Below are positions 1-5,352 of a stretch of 7,503 bases of DNA, one piece after another; position 1 is the first letter of the stretch, and each line of letters opens with the position of its first letter. Under the pieces are notes generated by a model, which was given only the letters and a program-made list of their open reading frames with translations, did not search any database and was not told where the DNA came from. Source of the DNA: DATLZM01 sp035559315. GTDB taxonomy: Bacteria > Actinomycetota > UBA4738 > HRBIN12. The stretch is taken from NCBI GenBank assembly GCA_035559315.1, contig DATMBJ010000135.1, forward strand, positions 1-7,503, in the 5' to 3' direction. Made by a program: the position numbers and the translations under genes.

Positions 1-37
1 GGAGGACCTCGACATCCCGGACTTCCTGAAGAGCTGA
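1..37 (+). CDS. ftsZ: Cell division protein FtsZ, C-terminal end only
   Basis: Reading from base 2, the window opens with the codons for EDLDIPDFLKS followed by TGA at 35-37. This is the conserved C-terminal peptide of FtsZ, the tubulin-like GTPase that forms the division ring. The peptide is the docking site for membrane anchors and regulators, including SepF, which is encoded further down this same window. Only the last 11 residues are present, so nothing can be said about the GTPase domain. The identification rests on the DIPDFL core and on the neighbours pgeF, yggS, sepF, yggT and divIVA, which follow ftsZ in many actinobacteria and firmicutes. Confidence 0.93.
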   Translation, partial: EDLDIPDFLKS

Positions 38-41
38 GGCG

Positions 42-70
42 ACGACCGCCCCGCGCGGCCCGGCGGTCGT
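42..70 (+). terminator. Terminator-like GC-rich hairpin after ftsZ
   Basis: ACGACCGCC at 42-50 is perfectly complementary to GGCGGTCGT at 62-70, giving a 9-bp stem with an 11-base loop, starting 4 bases after the ftsZ stop. It is followed by a G-run and not a T-run, so it is not a classical intrinsic terminator. U-tract-less hairpins are often proposed as terminators or RNA-stabilising ends in high-GC actinobacteria. It would partly or fully separate the ftsZ transcript from pgeF. The structure is seen; the role is inferred. Confidence 0.4.
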
Positions 71-213
71 GGGGGCGGGGAGGTACCGAGGGGCGCCCTT
101 CCCCCGTCCCTCGGGCGATCCCTCCCCGCCCTCTCCTTCCCGGGGTCCCCCGCCTCGTGGGTCGCGCTCGGGCTCGAGGGCCCCGCGGCGTCGGCGTGAG
201 AACCTCATCCCCG

Positions 214-993
214 ATGGAGCGACGGCGCCTCCCGGGCGGCGTGCACGTGTTGGTGTCGGAGACCCTCGAACGGGTGGGGGTGCTCGCCGCCTTCTCGGAG
301 CGGGGCGGGGGCGTGAGCGAGGGACCCTTCGCGTCGCTGAACGTCGGGTTCGGGGTGGGCGACCGACCCGAGGCGGTCCGTGAGAACCGGCGCCGCCTGG
401 CCGAGGGGCTCGGGGTGGGGGCCTTCGCGGTCGCGGGTCTGGTCCACGGCTCGCGGGTGGTCCGCGTGGGGAGGGGGAGGGCGGGCGCGGGGTTCCTGGA
501 TCCGGCCGGGCGGATCCCGGCCGCGGATGGCCTCCTGACGTCGACCCCCGCCGTGCCGCTCGCCGTGACGTGCGCCGACTGCCTCCCGGTGGCGCTCGCC
601 TCCGGGGACGGACGGACGATCTGCGTCGTCCACGCCGGATGGCGCGGCCTCGCCGCGGGGATCCTCTCGCGGACCCTGGCGGCGTTCCCCGAGCCGAGGA
701 CGGTGCGGGCCGCGATCGGTCCGGCCGTCGGTCCCTGCCACTACGAGGTGGGGGAGGACGTCGCGCTCGCGGTGGCCGCGGGCTCGGGGGCGGGGGCCGT
801 CGCACGTCGCGCGGGCGGGCGGATCCGGCTCGACCTCGCCGCCACCGCGCGGGCGGTGCTCCGGGCCGCCGGGGTGCGCAGGATCGAGGTCGCGGACGTC
901 TGCACCGCCTGCGAGGCGCGCCGGTTCTTCTCGCACCGCCGGGACGGCCGCACCGGACGGCAGGCGGCGATCTGCATGCGCCTCCCGGGCTAG
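214..993 (+). CDS. pgeF: Peptidoglycan editing factor PgeF (YfiH / DUF152, multicopper-oxidase-like fold)
   Basis: This is a 259-residue protein of the YfiH/PgeF family, cytosolic enzymes first described as polyphenol oxidases (laccases) and later shown in E. coli to prevent misincorporation of L-Ser in place of L-Ala in peptidoglycan precursors. Family signatures are clear: SERGGGVSEGPFASLN near residues 28-43, VHG at 77-79, TCADCLPV at 119-126, VHAGWRG at 139-145, IGPAVGPCHYEVG at 168-180 and SHRRDGRTGRQA at 240-251. H78, C123 and H140 match the zinc or copper ligands of the family, with the usual 17-residue gap between Cys and second His; C175 lies in the conserved GPC loop. The length is normal. 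The start is uncertain: ATG 214 is used here, but in-frame GTG 196 and GTG 241 are possible and none has a good Shine-Dalgarno sequence. The gene follows ftsZ as in other actinobacteria, but its usual partner yggS is displaced by about 4.3 kb. Confidence 0.93.
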   Translation: MERRRLPGGVHVLVSETLERVGVLAAFSERGGGVSEGPFASLNVGFGVGDRPEAVRENRRRLAEGLGVGAFAVAGLVHGSRVVRVGRGRAGAGFLDPAGRIPAADGLLTSTPAVPLAVTCADCLPVALASGDGRTICVVHAGWRGLAAGILSRTLAAFPEPRTVRAAIGPAVGPCHYEVGEDVALAVAAGSGAGAVARRAGGRIRLDLAATARAVLRAAGVRRIEVADVCTACEARRFFSHRRDGRTGRQAAICMRLPG

Positions 994-1016
994 GAGGGAT
1001 CCGCCCCCTCGCCGCC

Positions 1017-1883
1017 TCAGGCCGCCACGCGGAGCTCCCCAGCCTGGCCGTCCTCGGCGTGGTAGAAGCAGTAGAACGTGAGGGCGCCCTCCTGCGGGAA
1101 CGTCACCGTCACCGTGGCGTCGTCGCCGGGACGCAGCAGCCCGGTGTCCACCCCCAACGCGTCGATCACGAGGGAGTGCGGGAGGGGGATCACCCCACGA
1201 CGGTCCGGGTTGCGCACCGTGAGGGTCAGCGCCTGGCCGGGCCGGCCGACGAGGATGCTCGGGGAGAAGTAGAACGAGCCCTTCGCTCCCACCGTCGCCA
1301 GCACCTCGATCTCGAAGCTGTCCTCCTCCGAGACGTCCCGCTCGCCGCGGTAGGTCCCGAACCACAGGTCGGAGAGCACCATGTAGTCGCCGGTCCGGAG
1401 CCGATCGGTCGAGGACGCGATGGGCACCCACCGCTTCGAGAGGAGCACCGGCCGTCCCGGACAGGGGTCCTCCTCCGCCTCGAGGGTGAAGCCGCGGCCG
1501 GCGGCGGTCCACCCGTAGGTCCCCCGGTCCGGACAGGTCGCCTCGCCGCCCAGGACGAGTCGGCCCTCCGAGAGCTCCGCGGCCCCGGTGAGCCGGAGGT
1601 CTCGGCTCACGAACGTCCACGCGCCCCGGTCCAGCTCGAGCACCGCCGACCCGCTGAAGTAGCGGCCGTCGATCGGCGAGGGCTCCCCCGAGGGAGCCAT
1701 GGGCTCCGCCGCCGGCGAGCCCGGGGCCGCCCCCTCCTCCGTCGCCGCCGGGGCGCCCGGGCCTCCGCACGCCGCGGCCAGCAGGGCCAGCGCCGCCGGC
1801 ACCGCCCACCGCCGAAGCCGGCGTCCCCGTCCCGCGGCCCTCCCGGCGCCGCTCGCCCGGGTACGTCCTTCCGTCCCCCTCAT
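1017..1883 (-). CDS. Predicted lipoprotein: N-terminal beta-rich domain fused to a C-terminal cupredoxin domain
   Basis: This 288-residue protein has an Arg-rich N-terminus, a hydrophobic segment at about 26-38 and LLAAAC with the lipidation cysteine at C39, so it is likely exported and anchored on the outer face of the membrane. A Pro/Ala/Gly/Glu linker runs to about 70. Residues about 72-155 form a separate domain with C117, GTYGW at 121-125 and DPCPGR at 139-144. I know this Cys-GTYxW-DPCxGR pattern from small secreted beta domains in actinobacteria but cannot name a family firmly; C117 and C141 could form a disulfide. Residues about 185-288 are a cupredoxin: H236 in PLPHS, then C272, H275 and Q280 in the final YCxxHxxxxQ segment followed by AGELRV. 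In plastocyanin the residue matching Q280 is the axial Met. A possible role is electron transfer or copper handling at the envelope (inference). The start is fixed by a strong Shine-Dalgarno sequence. It is last in a minus-strand block, 22 bases after the DUF4242-type gene, and converges on pgeF. Confidence 0.85.
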   Translation of the reverse strand: MRGTEGRTRASGAGRAAGRGRRLRRWAVPAALALLAAACGGPGAPAATEEGAAPGSPAAEPMAPSGEPSPIDGRYFSGSAVLELDRGAWTFVSRDLRLTGAAELSEGRLVLGGEATCPDRGTYGWTAAGRGFTLEAEEDPCPGRPVLLSKRWVPIASSTDRLRTGDYMVLSDLWFGTYRGERDVSEEDSFEIEVLATVGAKGSFYFSPSILVGRPGQALTLTVRNPDRRGVIPLPHSLVIDALGVDTGLLRPGDDATVTVTFPQEGALTFYCFYHAEDGQAGELRVAA

Positions 1884-1890
1884 CGCGACC

Positions 1891-1899
1891 CACCTCCTC
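1891..1899 (-). promoter_or_regulatory. Strong ribosome binding site of the cupredoxin lipoprotein gene
   Basis: On the minus strand GAGGAGGTG ends 7 bases before the ATG at 1883-1881. It is the clearest Shine-Dalgarno sequence in the minus-strand block and fixes this start, although the reading frame stays open far upstream into the regulator gene. The strength suggests high translation of the lipoprotein relative to the regulator. Confidence 0.8.
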
Positions 1900-1905
1900 G
1901 CCACG

Positions 1906-2223
1906 TCATCCCTCGGCCCCGCCGAGCTCGGCCTCCGGTCGGCTCGACCGGGCTCCTTCCTCGGCGCCCTCCGCGCCGAACACCACCGCCGCCTCCAGCA
2001 CCCGGGCCCCCCGCATCCCGACCCGCGCCGCGACCTCGGCCGCCGCGTCCGGGGACGGCGCGTCGAGGACGTGGAAGCACGTCTCGTCCTCCGGGAGGAA
2101 GAGGGAGGCCAGGTAGCGGACGCCTGCGCCACGCCCGGCCGCCGCCCTGGCCCGCGCCGAGATCCGGAGCAGGGGCTCCCGCGAGGCCGCGGGCACGTAC
2201 GTCTCGACCGCGAAGCACGGCAC
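1906..2223 (-). CDS. Small DUF4242-type protein (SCO4226 nickel-binding-like family)
   Basis: This protein is 105 residues long from the GTG at 2223. The N-terminus MPCFAVETYVP, a helix-like stretch at about 14-33, GVRYLASLFLPEDETCF at 34-50, HVLDAPSPDAAAEVAARVGM at 51-70 and ARVLEAAVVF at 73-82 match the DUF4242 pattern (beta strand, helix, PED-x-x-CF-x-x-x-x-APS, helix, final strand), a small ferredoxin-like dimeric fold. The Streptomyces member SCO4226 was reported to bind nickel; I know of no firm general function. Candidate metal ligands here are few: C3, C49 and H51. The last about 20 residues are a low-complexity Glu/Ala/Gly tail. No Shine-Dalgarno sequence is visible before GTG 2223; the only other in-frame start upstream is ATG 2322, which would overlap the regulator by 53 bases and add a Pro/Arg-rich segment unlike the family. 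It lies 46 bases after the regulator and 22 before the lipoprotein, so co-transcription is likely. Confidence 0.78.
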   Translation of the reverse strand: MPCFAVETYVPAASREPLLRISARARAAAGRGAGVRYLASLFLPEDETCFHVLDAPSPDAAAEVAARVGMRGARVLEAAVVFGAEGAEEGARSSRPEAELGGAEG

Positions 2224-2253
2224 GGATGCACGGTAGGAGCGGTGCGTCGAGGA

Positions 2254-2269
2254 GGGATCGGGGGATCCC
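2254..2269 (-). repeat. Short GC-rich hairpin just after the LuxR-type regulator stop
   Basis: GGGATC at 2254-2259 and GATCCC at 2264-2269 form a perfect 6-bp stem with a 4-base loop, directly abutting the regulator stop codon at 2272-2270. It has no T-run behind it on the minus strand. It may be an attenuator or an RNA processing or stabilising element that lowers or separates expression of the two downstream genes. The inverted repeat is seen; any role is inference, and a 6-bp stem can occur by chance in DNA this GC-rich. Confidence 0.3.
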
Positions 2270-5185
2270 CTACGTTTCGCTCCCGGATGCCCCCGAGGTT
2301 CGGGGCTGGGACCCCGAGGCATCCGCCAGGACCCGGTGGGCGAGCTCGGTCCGAGAGCGGACCCCGAGCTTCGCGTAGATCCGGGAGAGGTGCGCCTCCA
2401 CGGTCTTCACCGTGACGAACAGCGCCGCGGCCACCTCCGCGTTCGACCGGCCCTCGGCGACGAGCTCGGCCACCCGATGCTCGGTCGTCGTCAGCCCCGC
2501 CGCGGCCGTTCGGCCCCCGGTCCGTCGGGCCTCCCGCTCCGCCCGCCTGGCCCAGGGAGCGGCCCCCACCGCCTCGAAGATCCGACGGGCCTCCTCGAGG
2601 GAGGCCCGGGCCGCCCCCGTCCGGCGGGCCCGGCGCTGGACGACGCCCAGGGCGAGGAGCGTCCGGGCCCGCTCGAACGGGATGGGCACCCGCGCGTGGT
2701 AGCGGAGGGCGCGCTCCAGGGCCGCCAGGGCGGCCTCCAGATCCCCGCTCGCCGCGTGCTGCAGGCCCCGGCAGCGCGCCGCCGCCGCGAGGCCCGAGGC
2801 CCGCCGCGTCCTCCGGCAGGCCTCCTCGAACCGGTCCAGCGCCCGGGCGGCCTCCTCCAGGCGGCCCAGCGAGATCAGGGCCTCGACGTCGTCCGGGATG
2901 AACCGTACGGCACCCGGCTCGACCACGCCGGCGCGGCGCGTCCGCTCCACGAGCGGGCCGAGGGAGCGGTGCGCGGCGTCGGCGTCGCCCGCGGTGAGGC
3001 AGGCGAACCCCAGCGCGCGCCGGTTCACCATCTCGGCCACGTCGGCCCCCCGCTCGATGGCGAGAGCCAGGTCCCGCCCGGCGGCCTCCATGGCCTCCTC
3101 CAGCGCGCCGAGATGCGCCTGCACGAGGGCCCGGCAGAACAGGAGGAGCCCGAACTGAGGCGCCTGCCCCGTCTGCTCGGCGACCAGGTGCCCCTCCTCC
3201 GCGTACCGGGCCGCCGCCTCCGGGTCGCCCAGGAGGAGGTGGCCGCAGCTCAGGCCCAGCAGGACCCGGGACATCGAGCCCTCGTCGCCGCGTTCCACGC
3301 AGCGATGCAGGAGGGCCGCGAACATCTCCACGGAGGCTCCGGGGCGATCGGCCCACGACGACATCACCGCATGGGAGAACAGGGGGTGGCGCACGACCCG
3401 CGGCTCGTGGAGCGCGTCCAGGGGCCGGGCCAGGCGCACGGCCTCCTCGATCGTCCTCCACGCCCCCGGGCCGCCGCCCAGCAGGAGCCGGGCGGCGGCC
3501 TGGGCCGACATCGCCTCGGCGCAGTGGTCCGTCGCCCCCAGGGAGCGCGCCGTCCGCGCCGCGGACCGGGCCCGTCGGATGGCCTCGTCCAGGTCCTCGC
3601 GGAGCTGCACGAGGGCCCAGGCCAGGCCGTCTCCCGCCTCAGCGCGGAACGCGGCGCCGACGCCCGGGTCGGCCAGGGTCGCGCGGTAGAGGGCGGCCGC
3701 CGCGCGCAGGTCGCCGGTGAACGTGGCGATCCTCGCGAGCTGGTTGCGCGCGTCGGCCGCGACGTCCGCCGGGCAGGGCGCGGCCAGGACCTCCTCGAGC
3801 AGGGCGCAGGCGCGGGCCGTGTCCCCCGCTTCGAACGAGAAGCGCCCCGCCTCCAGGGTCCTCCGGAGCCGCGGAGCCGCGTCCCCGGACGGGGTCAGGT
3901 CGCGGGCCCGCCGGGCGAGCTCCGCGGCGGTCGCCGGCGCCCCCCTGGTGAACGCCCGCAGCGCCGCCTCGTCCAGCACCGCGGCCACCCCGGCGTGCGG
4001 CGCCGCCGCCGCCAGGGCGAGGTGACGCGCGTGCTCCTCGGGGTCGGCCGCCACCCGCGCGAGCCGCGCGTGGAGGCGACGGCGGACCCCGGGAGCGAGC
4101 CCCTCGTACACGCTCGCGGCCAGGATGGGATGCGTGAACCGCACCTCGCCGTCGCGGACCGCGAGGACCTCCTTCCCCTCGGCCTCCTCGAGGGCCTCGT
4201 CGACGGGGAGATCGGGGTGCAGCGCCCGGAGGGCCTCCACGGTCGGTTCGGAGAGGGCGGCGACCGTCGCGAGGAGATCCCGGGCCCGGGGCGAGAGCAG
4301 GCCGATGCGCTCGCGGACCAGGTCGTGGAGGGAGTCGGGGACCGGGAGCGGCTCCCCCGGCTCGCCGGACGCGCCCCGGGCAGCGAGCGCCCGCCCGATC
4401 TCCAGGGCGAAGAACGGGTTGCCCCCCGACGTCGCGTGGAGGCGTCGGAGCACCGGCCGGGTGAGGGACAGGCCGAGCCGGCCCCGGAGGACGACCGACA
4501 GGGCCCCCACGCTGAGGGGCCCCAGGGGAAGCCGGACGACGCGTTCCTCCGGCAGCGTCCGTTCGAGGAGCGCCGGGGGGCGATCCGTTCGCCCGGTGCG
4601 TTCCACGAGGAGCAGGGCGAGGGGGGACCCCTCGAGCCGGCGGAGCGCGAACCGCACGGCCGCGGTCGACGCAGGATCGAGCCACTGCGCGTCGTCCACG
4701 CCCACGAGCACCGGCCCGGAGCGGGCCAGGCCACGGAGCGCCGTGACGAGCCCCGTGGCGACGGCCCCCACCTCCAGGCGCTCGCCCGGCGGGAGCTCCT
4801 CGCGGAGCAGGGCCACGCCGAGCGCGCGGAGCTGGGGGGCCGGCAGCTCCGCGGCCAGCTCCTCGAAGCTCTGATCGAGCATGTCCCGGAGGCCGGCGAA
4901 GGAGAGGTCGCGCTCGGCCTCGGCGGGGCGGGCGGCGAGGATGCGGAAGCCGGCGCCGAGGGCCAACCGCACGCCCGCCTCGAAGACCGTGGTCTTGCCC
5001 GACCCCGGCTCTCCCTGGACCACCACCGCGGCCGGGAGGCCCGGGGGCCGTCCGAGGAAGCGGCGGAGCGCGGCGAGCTCGTCGTCCCTCCCCACGACCT
5101 CCAGGCCGGCCGGCGACCGACGGGCGTCCGGCGTCGGGCGATCCGGCGCGTCCGTCCCGGTCGCGCGGGAAGGGGTCGTCTTCAC
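2270..5185 (-). CDS. LuxR family transcriptional regulator with AAA-type ATPase and TPR-like repeats (LAL family)
   Basis: This 971-residue protein (from GTG 5185) has the layout of the large ATP-binding LuxR-type regulators related to MalT. VVGRDDELAALRRFL at about 30-44 opens the ATPase domain. Walker A is GEPGSGKTT at 58-66, Walker B with the following motif is VLVGVDDAQWLD at 159-170, and GGNPFFALEIGRAL lies at about 254-267. A long helical region of TPR-like pairs runs from about 400 to 885. The C-terminus has a LuxR/GerE helix-turn-helix from LTTTEHRVAELVAEGRSN at about 898 through VKTVEAHLSRIYAKLGVRSRTELA, ending near 948. Such proteins typically bind an inducer through the repeats and ATP through the NTPase domain, then activate promoters; the ligand here is unknown. 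No phosphoacceptor receiver domain is present, so it is a one-component regulator. The start is uncertain: the frame is open back to a TTG at 5332, but the 5288-5337 stretch looks regulatory; GTG 5185 has only an abutting GGGGAG, with GGGAG 12 bases away; GTG 5095 would start just before the ATPase domain. It is first in the minus-strand block. Confidence 0.92.
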   Translation of the reverse strand: MKTTPSRATGTDAPDRPTPDARRSPAGLEVVGRDDELAALRRFLGRPPGLPAAVVVQGEPGSGKTTVFEAGVRLALGAGFRILAARPAEAERDLSFAGLRDMLDQSFEELAAELPAPQLRALGVALLREELPPGERLEVGAVATGLVTALRGLARSGPVLVGVDDAQWLDPASTAAVRFALRRLEGSPLALLLVERTGRTDRPPALLERTLPEERVVRLPLGPLSVGALSVVLRGRLGLSLTRPVLRRLHATSGGNPFFALEIGRALAARGASGEPGEPLPVPDSLHDLVRERIGLLSPRARDLLATVAALSEPTVEALRALHPDLPVDEALEEAEGKEVLAVRDGEVRFTHPILAASVYEGLAPGVRRRLHARLARVAADPEEHARHLALAAAAPHAGVAAVLDEAALRAFTRGAPATAAELARRARDLTPSGDAAPRLRRTLEAGRFSFEAGDTARACALLEEVLAAPCPADVAADARNQLARIATFTGDLRAAAALYRATLADPGVGAAFRAEAGDGLAWALVQLREDLDEAIRRARSAARTARSLGATDHCAEAMSAQAAARLLLGGGPGAWRTIEEAVRLARPLDALHEPRVVRHPLFSHAVMSSWADRPGASVEMFAALLHRCVERGDEGSMSRVLLGLSCGHLLLGDPEAAARYAEEGHLVAEQTGQAPQFGLLLFCRALVQAHLGALEEAMEAAGRDLALAIERGADVAEMVNRRALGFACLTAGDADAAHRSLGPLVERTRRAGVVEPGAVRFIPDDVEALISLGRLEEAARALDRFEEACRRTRRASGLAAAARCRGLQHAASGDLEAALAALERALRYHARVPIPFERARTLLALGVVQRRARRTGAARASLEEARRIFEAVGAAPWARRAEREARRTGGRTAAAGLTTTEHRVAELVAEGRSNAEVAAALFVTVKTVEAHLSRIYAKLGVRSRTELAHRVLADASGSQPRTSGASGSET

Positions 5186-5352
5186 CTCCCCATCTTGCTC
5201 CCGGCCCGGTCGGGGGGTCCAGGGCAGGACCCCGTCGGAGGGCCGGGAGGTCCTCCAACCGCCTTCGGGCCGCGTGCTGAGGTTCCTGGTAACGTGCGAC
5301 AACGAGTGATCAGTACCGTCAACTCCTGTCAACGGAAGGGCGCGGGCCCGGC
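5186..5352 (+). promoter_or_regulatory. Divergent intergenic region between the LuxR-type regulator and yggS
   Basis: The regulator gene reads leftward and yggS rightward from this gap, so it should hold promoters for both. The part at about 5279-5337 is visibly richer in A and T than its surroundings. On the minus strand it contains TTGACA (5332-5327) and TTGACG (5322-5317), both like a -35 box, but I see no convincing -10 hexamer at 16-18 bases. On the plus strand TACCGT at 5314-5319 fits the loose TAnnnT -10 pattern without a good -35. GGAAGGG at 5334-5340 is a plausible, slightly distant Shine-Dalgarno sequence for yggS. An odd-centred palindrome, GGAGG-T-CCTCC, lies at 5246-5256. Confidence 0.5.
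5288..5337 (+). repeat. Five-unit helically phased 10-bp degenerate direct repeat (operator candidate)
   Basis: Units start every 10 bases: GGTAAC at 5288, GACAAC at 5298, GATCAG at 5308, GTCAAC at 5318 and GTCAAC at 5328. The last two are identical, the second differs by one base, and the first and third are weaker. The consensus is G-N-Y-A-A-C with four variable bases between copies. A period near 10 places the units on one face of the helix, as expected for cooperative binding of a regulator. The minus-strand readings TTGACA and TTGACG lie within the two best units, so a bound protein could interact with or occlude RNA polymerase. The repeat is seen; function is inferred. Confidence 0.45.

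Noticed and set aside
994..1010. Small inverted repeat GAGGG / CCCTC between the converging pgeF and lipoprotein genes, as a possible shared terminator.
   Set aside because: Only a 5-bp stem with a 7-base loop and no T-run on either strand; such pairs are expected by chance in this composition.
205..1893. A 562-codon minus-strand open frame opposite pgeF and out of frame with the lipoprotein gene.
   Set aside because: Gly/Arg/Pro-rich shadow with no domain signature; pgeF and the cupredoxin lipoprotein explain the DNA in other frames.
570..2378. A 602-codon plus-strand open frame crossing pgeF and the antisense of the next two genes.
   Set aside because: It crosses three real genes, is compositionally like random GC-rich translation and has no motif.
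1884..3461. Upstream extension of the lipoprotein frame to an 814-residue protein.
   Set aside because: The extension runs antisense-like through the DUF4242-type and regulator genes in the wrong frame, and a strong ribosome binding site plus a signal peptide fix the start at 1883.
5246..5256. Odd-centred palindrome GGAGG-T-CCTCC upstream of the regulator as an operator.
   Set aside because: Arms are only 5 bases of common Shine-Dalgarno-like sequence; too short to support a separate call, so it is only mentioned within the intergenic region.
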